From Pseudoalteromonas aliena SW19 (GTDB lineage: Bacteria; Pseudomonadota; Gammaproteobacteria; Enterobacterales; Alteromonadaceae), in the NCBI RefSeq assembly GCF_014905615.1, contig NZ_AQGU01000027.1, positions 124,001 through 188,000 on the forward strand: DNA of 64,000 bases, read 5' to 3'. Positions 35,944 to 46,083 of the stretch are shown here, piece after piece. Every line of letters begins with the position of its first letter. The first letter of the stretch is position 1. A program made the position numbers and the translations under genes. A model generated the notes under the pieces. That model saw only the letters and a list, made by a program, of their open reading frames with translations. It had not been told where the DNA came from and ran no database searches.

Positions 35944-36812
35944 AAGGAATTATCTTAGCTGGCGGGAGTGGTTCAAGGCTCCACCCGATTACGCTTGGCG
36001 TGTCTAAGCAGATTTTACCTATTTACGATAAACCGATGATTTATTATCCACTGTCGGTATTAATGCTTGCTGGCATTAAAGATATTTTGATCATTACAAC
36101 CCCGCAAGACCAAGCTCAATTTCAAGCTCTACTCGGTGATGGTAGTAATTTTGGTATAAATCTAACGTATGCAATTCAAGAAAAACCTGAAGGGTTAGCT
36201 CAAGCATTCATAATTGGTGAGGACTTTATTGGCCAAGACTCAGTATGTTTGATTTTAGGTGATAACATTTTTTATGGCGCTAATTTTTCACCTAAACTAA
36301 AAGCGATGGCAAAAATTGAGCAAGGGGCTTGTGTTTTTGCTTATCAGGTTAACGATCCTGAGCGTTTTGGTGTGGTTGAAGTTGACGAGAATTTTAATGG
36401 TATTTCTATAGAAGAAAAACCAGAGAAACCTAAGTCTAATTATGCTGTTACAGGACTCTATTTTTATGATAATTCAGTAATACAAAAAGCGAAGCAAGTT
36501 GAACCTTCAGCTCGTGGAGAATTAGAAATTACTGCAATTAACCAAGCTTATTTAGAAGATAAAAACTTAAAAGTCGAAGTACTAGGGCGTGGGTTTGCGT
36601 GGCTCGACACAGGCACTCACGATAGCTTAATGGAGGCGTCGTTGTTTGTTCAAACGGTTGAAAAACGACAAGGCTTTAAAATCGCCTGCCTACAAGAAAT
36701 AGCTTATACACAAGGTTGGTTAACAAAAGATGCACTTGTGGCGCAAGGACATGCACTTAACAAAACGGGTTATGGTCAGTACCTTTTAAAGCTGGCGGCA
36801 GGAACACACTAA
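35940..36812 (+). CDS. rfbA: glucose-1-phosphate thymidylyltransferase RmlA
   Basis: Makes dTDP-glucose from dTTP and glucose-1-phosphate, the first step of the pathway completed by RmlB. The start [20 protein letters not shown] carries the nucleotidyltransferase signature, [16 protein letters not shown] and GDNIFYG follow, and [16 protein letters not shown] lies near the end. 290 residues. ATG 35940 is chosen because AGGAG lies 7 nt upstream and the protein then begins like all RmlA; a longer frame from 35886 would add 18 residues with no match. It overlaps rfbB by 4 nt and wzz by one base. Confidence 0.95.
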   Translation: MKGIILAGGSGSRLHPITLGVSKQILPIYDKPMIYYPLSVLMLAGIKDILIITTPQDQAQFQALLGDGSNFGINLTYAIQEKPEGLAQAFIIGEDFIGQDSVCLILGDNIFYGANFSPKLKAMAKIEQGACVFAYQVNDPERFGVVEVDENFNGISIEEKPEKPKSNYAVTGLYFYDNSVIQKAKQVEPSARGELEITAINQAYLEDKNLKVEVLGRGFAWLDTGTHDSLMEASLFVQTVEKRQGFKIACLQEIAYTQGWLTKDALVAQGHALNKTGYGQYLLKLAAGTH

Positions 36813-37768
36813 TGGCTCAAAATTTAAATCAGTTTTCGACACAAAACTCAGAAAATACAAACGCACTTGATCTTATTGAGCTGTGGCTAATTTTATGGAA
36901 TAAAAAATGGCTGATTATTGCACTTTCTTTTTTATGCTGTGCGAGCGTGTTAGCATTTTCCTTAACGTTACCAAATATGTATAAATCGTCGGTACTACTT
37001 TCTCCTCAAAAACAGCAAGAAGGCGGTGGATTGTCTGCTTTAGCCGGAGAATTTGGCGGCTTAGCGAGTGTGGCGGGCATTAATTTAGGTGGGTCTAGTG
37101 ATGAAACGGGGGTTTACTTAGAAGTTATTAAGTCGAAAGATTTTTTATATGAATTTATCGAAAATAATAATGTAAAAGTAAATTTATTTGCTGCCAAAAA
37201 GTGGGACAAAGATAGCGAAACGCTGGAGCTTGACGACAGTGTTTATAAAAATGGTCAGTGGTTAGTAGATGAAAAAACACAGGAAACATTTGAACCCACT
37301 CTTTATGAGGCATACGAGCGTTTTTTGAAAAGCCTGACCATAGAACAAGATAAAGTAACAGGGTTGGTAGAAATTTCGTTTGAGCACATCGACCCTCGCG
37401 TTTCTAAAATGTATGTAGAAAATATAGTTACATTAATTAATAAATCGGTGAGAGAGCGAGAAATCGCAGAAAATAAAGAAAGTATTAAATACTTGAATGA
37501 AGAGCTAACCAATACAAATATTGCTGAAATGCAAAATGTTTTTTACACCATTATTGAAGAACAAACCAAAGCGATGCTATTGGCTAAAGTGAGAAAAGAA
37601 TTTGCTTTTAAAGTAATAGAAAGTCCAATTATAGAAGAGCAAAAATCATCGCCCAATAGAGCGGTTATTTGTATTTTAGGTGCTGCTTTTTCGGTGTTTT
37701 TTATATGTATTATGGTTTTGTTAGTTCATTTTATTCGTGATAATAAAGCTACAAATGCACGCGCTTAA
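36812..37768 (+). CDS. wzz: Wzz-type chain length determinant
   Basis: Inner-membrane polysaccharide co-polymerase that sets glycan length. Two membrane helices bracket the protein: about residues 33-52 (KWLIIALSFLCCASVLAFSL) and 287-308 (AVICILGAAFSVFFICIMVL). The periplasmic domain begins with the typical YKSSVLLSPQ and LEVIKSKDFLYEFIE, and the Pro-containing segment before the second helix is IIEEQKSSPNRA. 318 residues. No C-terminal tyrosine kinase domain follows, so it is a class 1 PCP (O-antigen/ECA type) rather than Wzc. It lies directly before the polymerase gene. Confidence 0.85.
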   Translation: MAQNLNQFSTQNSENTNALDLIELWLILWNKKWLIIALSFLCCASVLAFSLTLPNMYKSSVLLSPQKQQEGGGLSALAGEFGGLASVAGINLGGSSDETGVYLEVIKSKDFLYEFIENNNVKVNLFAAKKWDKDSETLELDDSVYKNGQWLVDEKTQETFEPTLYEAYERFLKSLTIEQDKVTGLVEISFEHIDPRVSKMYVENIVTLINKSVREREIAENKESIKYLNEELTNTNIAEMQNVFYTIIEEQTKAMLLAKVRKEFAFKVIESPIIEEQKSSPNRAVICILGAAFSVFFICIMVLLVHFIRDNKATNARA

Positions 37769-37771
37769 CTT

Positions 37772-39082
37772 ATGCATTTTTGGCCAGCTACAGTGAATAC
37801 GAGTAATAGTATAAATACAGTTAATAGCAATAATAGTAATGACGCTAAGTTGTATATATCTGGCTGCCTATTACTTTTAAGCTGGCTGCTTTTACCATTT
37901 GTTTTTTGGTTACTAGGGTTGTTTTTATATGCATTTGCAGTAAAGAAAACGCGCTTAGATAGTTTGCTAGTTGCTGCAGTGTCTGTTTCACTGAGCATAC
38001 TTATTGCGTCTAGATACATTGGCTATTTGTGGAACGGTTCCGATGATATGCCATCGTATTTAATGGCGTACGATCGCTATGATGAACTCTCAAGTATGCT
38101 CAGTGTATCGTTACTTTACGCTAAACATGGTGATGCTTTATTTGGACTTTATAGCTGGGCTGTAGCGTGGTTAACCGATAACGATATTTTTACATATTAT
38201 TTTTTATCCGTATTAATCACTTATGGATTAATCTGGAAATTTTGTAAATTAGTTGATGGGCCAAGTCCGCTATTATGTTTTTTACTGATTATTCTATTTT
38301 ATAAGTTTTTTCAGTTTCAATGGCATTTGATCCGCACATGTATGGCAGTTCCTATTTTACTTATGGGAATATGGTATGCGCAAAAAAATAAAAAGTATGG
38401 CAGCCTTATCTTTATTTTAGGAGGGCTTGTTCATTTTTCTACATTTGTTTTATTACTTCCTTTGCTGATTTTTAGTAAGCATTTAACTCGCCGTTGGAGT
38501 GCGTCACAACTTATTGTCATGTTTTTAGGGTTTGTATTGGCGGCTCTAGCGGGGGTTGTTGCTATTAAAATACTCGGCTCAGTTGTTAATAATTATATGG
38601 TGAATAAAATTCTGACGCGATTAGTGTTTGAGCCTAACTTTTCAAAGCTCCCTTCGTTGTTGTTTTTTATTGTTGTGAACCTTATTGCACTACCCGGTTA
38701 TTTAAAAACCAATAATGTGGCTTATTTAAGGTTGTTTAACATGATGAGTTACTTAACCTTACTCAGCTCAGTGGCACTGTTTTTTATAGGTGAGGAGTTG
38801 CATCGTATTTTTCTACCTTTGTACTTACTTTACGCACCTATGCTACTTTTTGCTTTGCAATATATACAACCTAAGTCGATCACTGGCGCCTTTTTATTTT
38901 TACTGATGGGCTTTCATATAGCTGCATTTTCTTATGTGGTATTAATAAATGAGAGTAAATTCTTTTATAAAGGCGATAAACACAGTCACCCACTAGAAAG
39001 GCGTGGCTTTGATTATCTTGTGATGTTTAAGCGTTATTGGAACACTGAAGTTATTTATTACGATGGATACCGTAATAAATAG
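37772..39082 (+). CDS. EpsG-like membrane protein, probable Wzy polymerase
   Basis: 436 residues with about ten or eleven membrane helices. Residues 1-26 are an Asn/Ser-rich hydrophilic tail. The loop after the second helix, RYIGYLWNGSDDMPSYLMAYDRY, and the later WHLIRTCMAVPILLMGIWYA resemble the EpsG family, in which R/SDxxxY motifs recur. Only one such multi-helix protein besides the flippase is present in the locus, so it is the best candidate for the polymerase joining the repeat units in the periplasm under control of the adjacent Wzz. It overlaps the longest reading of the following glycosyltransferase. Confidence 0.75.
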   Translation: MHFWPATVNTSNSINTVNSNNSNDAKLYISGCLLLLSWLLLPFVFWLLGLFLYAFAVKKTRLDSLLVAAVSVSLSILIASRYIGYLWNGSDDMPSYLMAYDRYDELSSMLSVSLLYAKHGDALFGLYSWAVAWLTDNDIFTYYFLSVLITYGLIWKFCKLVDGPSPLLCFLLIILFYKFFQFQWHLIRTCMAVPILLMGIWYAQKNKKYGSLIFILGGLVHFSTFVLLLPLLIFSKHLTRRWSASQLIVMFLGFVLAALAGVVAIKILGSVVNNYMVNKILTRLVFEPNFSKLPSLLFFIVVNLIALPGYLKTNNVAYLRLFNMMSYLTLLSSVALFFIGEELHRIFLPLYLLYAPMLLFALQYIQPKSITGAFLFLLMGFHIAAFSYVVLINESKFFYKGDKHSHPLERRGFDYLVMFKRYWNTEVIYYDGYRNK

Positions 39083-39107
39083 TTGTACACCTTTATTTAG
39101 GTTAAAT

Positions 39108-40052
39108 ATGAATAAATTAGTTACAGTTATAATACCTACCTTTAAGCGCGCAGAGGCTTTGTCGAAAGCAATTGAAAGCGTTAAGAATCAAACTTATTCA
39201 TGTTTGGAAATCATTATTATCGATGATAATGATCCCTCAAGTGAAGACAGACGGTTAACAGCTGATGTTATGGCTGGATACGCCAATGATGAGCGTATTC
39301 ATTATCTACGCCATGATAAAAATAGCGGTGCTTGTCAAGCTAGGAATACTGGCTTAGAGGCTGCCAAAGGTGAGTATGTTGCTTTTTTAGACGATGATGA
39401 TTTATGGATCGACACCAAGCTAGCAACTCAAGTGGCAGCTTTGAGCTCAAGTGATGCAAAAATTTGTTATTCAGATATGTTTTTAGAATATCAAGGCTGG
39501 AAGCGGTATTTTAAATGTGTAAGCGATGATGATTTTTATTTGTCTTTGCTAAAGCAAGGGTTTGGTATTTGTACTTCCGTTTTACTTATATCAACAACGG
39601 CTATCCGATCAATTAATGGCTTTGATAGCAGCTTACCTAGCATGCAAGACTATGATTTATTACTTCGACTAGCAAAAAAATACAAAGCAATACATATTGC
39701 GCAGCCTTTGATCACCTATCAGTTAGCGGATGATGGTATATCGTGTAACCCAATTTCAAAAGCGAATGGGCATAGGGCGGTTATTGCTAAATATGAGGCT
39801 GAGTATATAAGTTTAGGCTTAAAGAAAGGCCTTGCGCGTCAATATGAAAGCCTTGCTGATTTTGAGCTAAGAAGTGGTAATCGTACTACTGCGATAACAC
39901 ATTATTTTAAAGCCCTAAAAATGTCACCGCTATCGATGCGCGTATTTGCGAAACTGGTACTTGGCAGTATTTTAGGTAAAAAGCCACTTGAGTACTATTT
40001 ATTGAAACGTCAGCAGCGTTCTTCAGTCAGTATGGCTACTTCGGATTATTAA
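39108..40052 (+). CDS. glycosyltransferase family 2
   Basis: GT-A fold transferase of the repeat unit. KLVTVIIPTFKRAEALSKAI at the start, IIIDDNDPS, NSGACQARNTGLEAAKGEYVA and the metal/nucleotide-binding FLDDDDLWIDTKLA are all present; MQDYDLLLRLAKKYK provides the C-terminal acceptor motif. I start at ATG 39108, which gives the family N-terminus and has TAGG upstream; the frame is open to another ATG at 39063, inside the previous gene. 314 residues. No membrane segment is seen. Donor and acceptor sugars cannot be read from the sequence. Confidence 0.85.
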   Translation: MNKLVTVIIPTFKRAEALSKAIESVKNQTYSCLEIIIIDDNDPSSEDRRLTADVMAGYANDERIHYLRHDKNSGACQARNTGLEAAKGEYVAFLDDDDLWIDTKLATQVAALSSSDAKICYSDMFLEYQGWKRYFKCVSDDDFYLSLLKQGFGICTSVLLISTTAIRSINGFDSSLPSMQDYDLLLRLAKKYKAIHIAQPLITYQLADDGISCNPISKANGHRAVIAKYEAEYISLGLKKGLARQYESLADFELRSGNRTTAITHYFKALKMSPLSMRVFAKLVLGSILGKKPLEYYLLKRQQRSSVSMATSDY

Positions 40053-40062
40053 GGGGCGTTTG

Positions 40063-41568
40063 ATGCGTGGCATGTATATTAATTGCGATAAAGAACGACT
40101 ACCGTCGTCACTTTATTTGACTAAAAACAATAGTCGTATTTTCGATTTTCCACAAGCGTGTAGAGTCAGTGGTTGCATTGTGTATGACGAGGAAAATTGG
40201 TCGCAATTACCGTATGAGCAAATAGAGCATAATATTTTTATTATGTCAGGCTGGTTTATTTATAAAGAGCAGCTAAACCCATTAACTCTTTTAGCTAACG
40301 ATATAGTGGCACAAGGAATTGACGCTTTAAATAATGTTTTGACTGGTGTGTTTACGCTTTTTTGGCAAAATGAGCACGAAGAGTTTGTTTTTACCGATCC
40401 GCTTGGTTTATCAACGCACTTTATCGACAAGCTATCGACTCAGTTACGTGTTGCTCCTAGCGTTAAAGTGTTAAAAAATGATTCGCATCATCTCAACCAT
40501 GACATGCAATGTATTTTAAATAAGAAAAACCACTTGTTTGGTAATTACACTCTTTTTGATGGCTTACAGAGGCTAACACCAGGGAGTTGTGTTGGAGTGA
40601 TGAATGAGCGCTCTTATTTTGTATTTCATGAAGCTAAGCCTTTAGATTCGTTAGCTGACGCTGTTAAAAAGTTAACTTCACTTTGGCAAGAGCACTCTAA
40701 AATATTACCTATCAGTAGCGGCCTTGATTCTAGGTATTTATTGGCAAATGGCACTTATAAATATGGCTTTACTTATGGACCAGATAACTCACCAGAGAGA
40801 GAAATAGCTGCCAGCTTTAGTGAGGATTTTAAAACGTATTTAGCTTTTGATTATAGTGAGCAACCATTACATGAACAAGAGCAGGCTATTTTAGATGAAA
40901 TGGCTTTTGGCACACTCAACCCTATTCCAAGGTTATTAACTAATTATAGTTTTGTAGCGCAACACTTTGAACAAGCAAAAATATTTTTTGATGGTTATTT
41001 AGGTGATTTATTTCAGCGTGGCACTTATATAAATTTTAAAGGCAAAAGAGGTGAAGTTTTAAAGTTATTTCCGTTTATTTATAGTGTGATTAATTTTAAG
41101 GCAAAAACTTTAATGCGTTTAAGGTACAAAGAGTTAACCGATAAAGAATTTACTATTTTGTGGCAAGACTTTGTTCAACGTACAGATAGCCTAGCGTTAA
41201 CGGATTACCAAAAAGTGACTTATTATGAGTTTTTATATGGGCGAGGTGGCAGATATACTATTTTTGGCAGTAATATTTTAGCTGCGCAATTTTTTACTGT
41301 TGTTTCACCTTTTTCTGCAAGGGGGATCTTTGATTCTTTTATACAGCAAGATTACGCTAAAGCGGTTCGCTACCGAGCGCTTAAAAAAATATGGAGCAAA
41401 GTGGCTGTAAAGTATAAAAAAATCAAAGTTGAATCAGGATATACTCCACTTTCAAACCCCGTAACAATTCCATCTATACAATTGATTTATAGGCTAATGT
41501 TTCATTTTATTCCATCACGTGCAAACTACGGTGTAAAAAGTAAGCGCATGGAAAATAATAAAAAATGA
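40063..41568 (+). CDS. second, divergent asparagine synthetase homologue
   Basis: 501 residues. The C-terminal half has the ATP-pyrophosphatase loop in the form LPISSGLDSRYLLAN (Ser instead of the second Gly of SGGxDS) and FDGYLGDLFQRG. The N-terminal half, beginning MRGMYINCDKERLP, keeps the general outline of the Ntn domain (TDPLGLSTHFI, TGVFTLFWQ) but has no N-terminal Cys and cannot be a glutaminase. It is the second such protein in the locus, more degenerate than the one at 32956. Amidation of a sugar acid in the glycan is inferred. ATG 40063 is used because AAGGGGCG lies just upstream. The stop overlaps the next start. Confidence 0.72.
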   Translation: MRGMYINCDKERLPSSLYLTKNNSRIFDFPQACRVSGCIVYDEENWSQLPYEQIEHNIFIMSGWFIYKEQLNPLTLLANDIVAQGIDALNNVLTGVFTLFWQNEHEEFVFTDPLGLSTHFIDKLSTQLRVAPSVKVLKNDSHHLNHDMQCILNKKNHLFGNYTLFDGLQRLTPGSCVGVMNERSYFVFHEAKPLDSLADAVKKLTSLWQEHSKILPISSGLDSRYLLANGTYKYGFTYGPDNSPEREIAASFSEDFKTYLAFDYSEQPLHEQEQAILDEMAFGTLNPIPRLLTNYSFVAQHFEQAKIFFDGYLGDLFQRGTYINFKGKRGEVLKLFPFIYSVINFKAKTLMRLRYKELTDKEFTILWQDFVQRTDSLALTDYQKVTYYEFLYGRGGRYTIFGSNILAAQFFTVVSPFSARGIFDSFIQQDYAKAVRYRALKKIWSKVAVKYKKIKVESGYTPLSNPVTIPSIQLIYRLMFHFIPSRANYGVKSKRMENNKK

Positions 41569-42641
41569 AAAAAGCAATACGTATATTACTGCTCTCTAAT
41601 ATGGGGCCAAGCAAAAATAAACCTAATTCAGGTCGATTTATAATGAATCAGTATACTAGCTTAAAAAAGTATACTGATTTAGATATGAATTACTTTTATC
41701 TAGACCAAGAAGAGAAGTCTGGTTTATTACGCTTATTTCGTTATCCTTTTTTTTACTTTCGCTTTTTGTTTAAGTATATTTTTTCGATGAAGAAATTAGA
41801 CATCATTCATGTTCATTTTTTTTTCCCTAATGTTTTATTAGCTATCACTTATAAAATGCTAAGAAATTGGAAGGTTAAAATTATAGTAACTTTTCATGGC
41901 AGTGATATTTATAGTTATTATCCTCCCAGTAGAGTATATAAAAAGTGTATTGATTTTGTTGATGAGTCAATTTTTGTAAGTGATAAATTAAAAGAACGAT
42001 TTTTTAAACAAGTACCTTGTACGGTACAAAGCGCTGGCGTAAATGATATTTTTTATCAAAAACATGAAAAATGTACTTTTAAAGACAAGCAGTTTGATGT
42101 TGTGTTCGTTGGGCAGCTTGATAAAAATAAAGGAATAGAAAGGCTAAAAGAGATTTTACTAACATTTCCTTGTAAAATACGAGTTGCAATTGTTGGCGCT
42201 GGAAATAGTGAATTTATAGAGCAGGTTAAAAATAATCAAGATGTGAGTATTTCATATTTCAGTAGCTGCACTCCACAGCAACTGGTTACAATTTATAACT
42301 CAAGCTCAATATTAATAAACTTGTCATATAATGAGTCGTTTGGTTTAGTGATGAGTGAGGCGATGGCATGTGGTGCCTTAGTTGTTGCCACTCGAACCGA
42401 CGGAGCTTGTACGCAAGTAGTAGATGGAAAAAACGGTTTTTTAATACCAAATCAAGACGACAGTGTTTGTTCAAGTGCTATTAATGCAATACAGCATATA
42501 TTAAGCATGCAAGATGATCAGTATACAAAGATGAGCGATAGTGCAATTAGTTCGGTACAAAAATATCGTTTATCAGTAGTTACAGAGCAAATATTTAATA
42601 TGTACGCCAAGTTACAAGCGAAAAACGTTAATGATAAATAA
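41565..42641 (+). CDS. glycosyltransferase family 4
   Basis: GT-B fold transferase, 358 residues. The N-terminal domain contains HVHFFFPNVLLAITYK and VTFHGSDIYSYYPP; the C-terminal domain has FVGQLDKNKGIERLKEIL and the nucleotide-binding YNESFGLVMSEAMACGALVV with the EX7E arrangement, followed by TDGACTQVVDGKNGFL. Its ATG overlaps the stop of the preceding gene (ATGA), and it overlaps the next gene by 11 nt, so it belongs to the same transcript. The sugar it transfers is not evident. Confidence 0.87.
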   Translation: MKKAIRILLLSNMGPSKNKPNSGRFIMNQYTSLKKYTDLDMNYFYLDQEEKSGLLRLFRYPFFYFRFLFKYIFSMKKLDIIHVHFFFPNVLLAITYKMLRNWKVKIIVTFHGSDIYSYYPPSRVYKKCIDFVDESIFVSDKLKERFFKQVPCTVQSAGVNDIFYQKHEKCTFKDKQFDVVFVGQLDKNKGIERLKEILLTFPCKIRVAIVGAGNSEFIEQVKNNQDVSISYFSSCTPQQLVTIYNSSSILINLSYNESFGLVMSEAMACGALVVATRTDGACTQVVDGKNGFLIPNQDDSVCSSAINAIQHILSMQDDQYTKMSDSAISSVQKYRLSVVTEQIFNMYAKLQAKNVNDK

Positions 42642-43353
42642 AGTAAATGTAGGCGGTATTGATGTTGCTGCTTATCAATCTATAGATGAACTTATAAATT
42701 CATCTATATTGACAATCGAAGGTGTGCAACCTGGCGTGGGTATCGCAATTAATCCTGAAAAAATAATGGCGGCAAAAAAAGATCCTCTCCTGATGAGTAT
42801 TTTACAAAGCGCGACACTTCGTTATCCAGACGGAGTCGGTGTATCGTATGTTATGTCTAGGCGTTTGAATTCTAAAGTAGCACGGATCCCAGGTTGCGAA
42901 TTGTGGGAGCGACTAATGGTTCGCTCTATTGAGCAACAAACGCCAGTTTTCTTACTAGGTGCTACGCAAAGCACGGTTTCACAAACCAGCGAAAAACTAA
43001 TAGCGTTAGGTGTAAATGTTGTTGGTTGCAAGGATGGTTATTTTACTAAAGAGCAGCAACAATCAGTGATTGATGAAATTGTTGACTCAGGTGCTAAAAT
43101 AGTCAGTGTCGCATTAGGTTCACCACGCCAAGAGTTGTTTATTTTTGAATGTTTAAAATATGCCCCTAATACTTTTTTTATGGGTGTAGGCGGTACATAT
43201 GACGTTTTCACAAATAAAGTTAAACGTGCGCCTCACTTTTTTAGAGCCTTAAACTTAGAATGGCTATTTAGATTATTGTCACAGCCTTCGCGCTTACTGC
43301 GCCAAGGCAATCTGGTTAAATATGTTTATTACTATTTAACAAAAAAAGTGTAA
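42631..43353 (+). CDS. wecG: WecG/TagA/CpsF-family glycosyltransferase (GT26)
   Basis: Family of WecG, which adds ManNAcA to GlcNAc-PP-undecaprenol in enterobacterial common antigen, and of TagA, the ManNAc transferase. Diagnostic stretches: NPEKIMAAKKDPLLMSIL, LRYPDGVGVSYVMSRRL with the catalytic Asp, ARIPGCELWERLM, and VALGSPRQELFIFE. 240 residues, close to E. coli WecG (246). It could add the second sugar, after WecA and before the WecF-like enzyme. Since ugd rather than wecB/wecC is present here, the donor may be a different uronic acid. Last gene of the run before a 192-nt gap. Confidence 0.85.
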   Translation: MINKVNVGGIDVAAYQSIDELINSSILTIEGVQPGVGIAINPEKIMAAKKDPLLMSILQSATLRYPDGVGVSYVMSRRLNSKVARIPGCELWERLMVRSIEQQTPVFLLGATQSTVSQTSEKLIALGVNVVGCKDGYFTKEQQQSVIDEIVDSGAKIVSVALGSPRQELFIFECLKYAPNTFFMGVGGTYDVFTNKVKRAPHFFRALNLEWLFRLLSQPSRLLRQGNLVKYVYYYLTKKV

Positions 43354-43545
43354 GGTTGATTAATAAAGCGCTGAATTTTGTTATTTCTACATATTTAATT
43401 GATTTAATGTACATAATTTTTAAGTGCGAGATGTTATGCCCATTATATTAAATGAATGAGTGTGGCACATAGTCCATACGGTGATGACTTATCGAGCATA
43501 CGTATTATTAATAGCCTACTGAATAAATAGCCTAAGGGAATAAAG

Positions 43546-44712
43546 ATGAAAATAGCTGTAGTTGGCACTGGGTATGTGGGCCTTTCTAATGCGATGCTTT
43601 TATCTCAAAATAATCAAGTGGTAGCGCTTGATATAGATGAGAAAAAAATAGCGTTATTAAATAACCAGCAATCTCCGATAATTGATGAGCAAATTGAGAT
43701 TTATTTAAAGCGCACCGATTTAGATTTTACAGCGACGACTGATAAGTATCTTGCTTATACAAATACAGATTACGTAATAATTTCAACACCTACAGACTAT
43801 GATGCAGAGACTAATTATTTTAATACTAGCTCAGTAGAGGCTGTAATTACTGATGTGCTTTCTATAAATCCAGGTGCTGTAATGGTTATTAAATCAACGG
43901 TTCCTGTTGGATTTACGGAGTCTGTAAAAGAAAAATTTAACTGTGATAATATTATTTTTTCGCCTGAATTTTTACGAGAAGGCAATGCGCTTCACGATAA
44001 TTTGTATCCGTCTCGTATTGTGGTAGGTGAGCAAAGTGAGCGCGCTAAAGTATTTGCTAAACTACTAGAGCAAGGTGCTATTAAGCAAAATATAGACATT
44101 TTATTTACTGGTTCAACCGAAGCTGAGGCGGTTAAGCTTTTTTCAAATACCTATTTGGCTATGCGGGTCGCCTATTTTAATGAGTTAGATAGCTATGCAG
44201 AGTCTCATGGTTTGGATAGTAAGCAAATAATTCAAGGTGTAGGATTAGATCCTCGAATTGGCACACATTATAATAACCCCTCATTTGGCTACGGCGGGTA
44301 TTGCCTTCCGAAAGATACTAAACAACTTCGTGCTAATTATGAAGATGTACCCAATAATATTATTGGTGCAATTGTTGATGCAAATACAACACGTAAAGAT
44401 TTTATTGCCAACTCCATAATTAAACGTAACCCTCGCGTTGTGGGTATATACCGACTAGTGATGAAAACGGGCTCAGATAATTTTAGAGCTTCAGCTATTC
44501 AAGGTATTATGAAGCGTATAAAAGCAAAGGGAATTGAAGTTGTAGTGTATGAACCAACACTCAATGAAAATGAATTTTACCATTCTCGTGTGATTAAAGA
44601 TTTAAACGAGTTTAAAAAAATATCCGATGTGGTTGTTGCAAACCGAATGGTTGAGGCGCTCAGTGATATTGTTGATAAAGTTTACACCCGAGATTTATTT
44701 GGTAGCGATTAA
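43546..44712 (+). CDS. ugd: UDP-glucose 6-dehydrogenase Ugd
   Basis: Oxidises UDP-glucose to UDP-glucuronate with two NAD. The sequence follows E. coli Ugd almost throughout and has the same length, 388 residues: [20 protein letters not shown] at the start, [72 protein letters not shown] with the catalytic Cys, and [11 protein letters not shown] at the end. AAGGGAATAAAG precedes the ATG. It stands after a gap and is followed by galU, which supplies its substrate. Confidence 0.97.
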   Translation: MKIAVVGTGYVGLSNAMLLSQNNQVVALDIDEKKIALLNNQQSPIIDEQIEIYLKRTDLDFTATTDKYLAYTNTDYVIISTPTDYDAETNYFNTSSVEAVITDVLSINPGAVMVIKSTVPVGFTESVKEKFNCDNIIFSPEFLREGNALHDNLYPSRIVVGEQSERAKVFAKLLEQGAIKQNIDILFTGSTEAEAVKLFSNTYLAMRVAYFNELDSYAESHGLDSKQIIQGVGLDPRIGTHYNNPSFGYGGYCLPKDTKQLRANYEDVPNNIIGAIVDANTTRKDFIANSIIKRNPRVVGIYRLVMKTGSDNFRASAIQGIMKRIKAKGIEVVVYEPTLNENEFYHSRVIKDLNEFKKISDVVVANRMVEALSDIVDKVYTRDLFGSD

Positions 44713-44745
44713 TTTATACCTCGCTTTTTAAGGATCTATGCCATA

Positions 44746-44777
44746 TTACAGGAGCAATAAATAAAGTGCTCCTGTAA
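44746..44777 (+). terminator. perfect 11-bp hairpin after ugd
   Basis: TTACAGGAGCA (44746-44756) and TGCTCCTGTAA (44767-44777) are exact inverses, loop of 10 nt. No T run follows, so it may be an mRNA stabilising or rho-dependent 3' structure. Confidence 0.5.
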
Positions 44778-44926
44778 GTCGTATCAAACTCAATCCTTAA
44801 ATCACTCAGCGCTTTTGGCCTCGTAACCTGCTTTTAAACTCTCATTTAACCCCATTCAGCTTAGATCTATCTCACAACTGGTAACTTAATTTAATTGCTT
44901 ATTTATTTTAAATCAAAGGACTACCT

Positions 44927-45835
44927 ATGAAAGCTGTCATCCCCGTTGCAGGCCTTGGCACGCGAATGTTGCCAATGACTAAAGCGATTCCAAAAGAGAT
45001 GTTGCCAATTGTTGATAAACCGCTTATCCAATACATAGTAAATGAATGTGTTGCTGCAGGGGTAAAAGAGATTGTGCTAGTAACGCATAGCTCAAAAAAT
45101 GCTATTGAGAACCACTTTGATACGAGTTTCGAGCTTGAAGCAACACTCGAAAAGCGCGTTAAGCGCGTACTACTCGATGAAGTTCGCTCTATTTGTCCGC
45201 CGGATGTAACCATTATGAGTGTGCGACAAGGCGAAGCTAAAGGGTTAGGGCATGCTATTTTATGTGCTAAGCCAATTGTAGGTAATGATGACTTTGTTGT
45301 ACTTTTACCCGATGTCATTCTTGATGCTTATACGGCAGATCAAAAAACCGAAAACTTGGCCGCTATGATCAAGCGATTTAGCGAAACTAAGGCGAGTCAG
45401 ATAATGCTGGAGCCAGTCGCGAGCGATGAGGTTAGTAAATACGGCATTGCAGATATTAACGGTGTACAGCTTAGCCCAGGTGAAAGCGCTGCTATTATGG
45501 CAATGGTTGAAAAGCCAAGGGTTGAGCTCGCTCCTTCAAACTTAGCGGTGGTTGGGCGTTATGTGCTTAGCAAAAACATTTGGCCACTGTTAGCTAAAAC
45601 ACCGATTGGCGCTGGTGATGAAATACAACTGACTGACGCGATTGACTCACTCATGGCACAAGAAACCGTAGAGGCATTTCATATGAGCGGGCGTTCACAT
45701 GATTGTGGAGACAAACTTGGTTATTTAAAAGCGATAGTTGAGTACAGCATGCGTGATGATAAGTTAGGTGAGGAGTTTTCTCAATTTTTATATAATACCA
45801 AACTGCATAAATCTTTGATCAATTTAACGAATTAA
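44927..45835 (+). CDS. galU: UTP-glucose-1-phosphate uridylyltransferase GalU
   Basis: Makes UDP-glucose from UTP and glucose-1-phosphate, the substrate of the preceding Ugd and a general precursor of surface glycans. Motifs: [20 protein letters not shown] and [19 protein letters not shown] at the start, [10 protein letters not shown] (nucleotide binding), [20 protein letters not shown], and [16 protein letters not shown] near the end. 302 residues, as in E. coli. The ATG is preceded by AAAGGAC. It lies 214 nt after ugd, with its own leader. Last gene of the surface locus. Confidence 0.96.
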   Translation: MKAVIPVAGLGTRMLPMTKAIPKEMLPIVDKPLIQYIVNECVAAGVKEIVLVTHSSKNAIENHFDTSFELEATLEKRVKRVLLDEVRSICPPDVTIMSVRQGEAKGLGHAILCAKPIVGNDDFVVLLPDVILDAYTADQKTENLAAMIKRFSETKASQIMLEPVASDEVSKYGIADINGVQLSPGESAAIMAMVEKPRVELAPSNLAVVGRYVLSKNIWPLLAKTPIGAGDEIQLTDAIDSLMAQETVEAFHMSGRSHDCGDKLGYLKAIVEYSMRDDKLGEEFSQFLYNTKLHKSLINLTN

Positions 45836-46083
45836 ATTGCACTATAACGTCGTTAAAAATCTTTTATTTAGAACAACTAGATACAAAAATTTTTGCCTAG
45901 TTCTAGCGTAATTTTCTTAACGGTAAATAGACCCCATATATAAGCAGGTTGGTATAACGAAGTAAAATAAGCTTACAACACACTACTTTTGTTTTGTTTA
46001 TTTTTCAGTTACAGACAAATGTCATTAAGTTGTCATAAATAGTTAATATTCTATGCGCGCATTCACTATAGGAATTTAGATTT

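Noticed and set aside
36812..37768. Wzc-type tyrosine autokinase
   Set aside because: The protein ends after the second membrane helix and has no Walker motif or Tyr cluster.
43354..43545. JUMPStart/ops element upstream of ugd
   Set aside because: No GGCGGTAGCGTG-type sequence was found.
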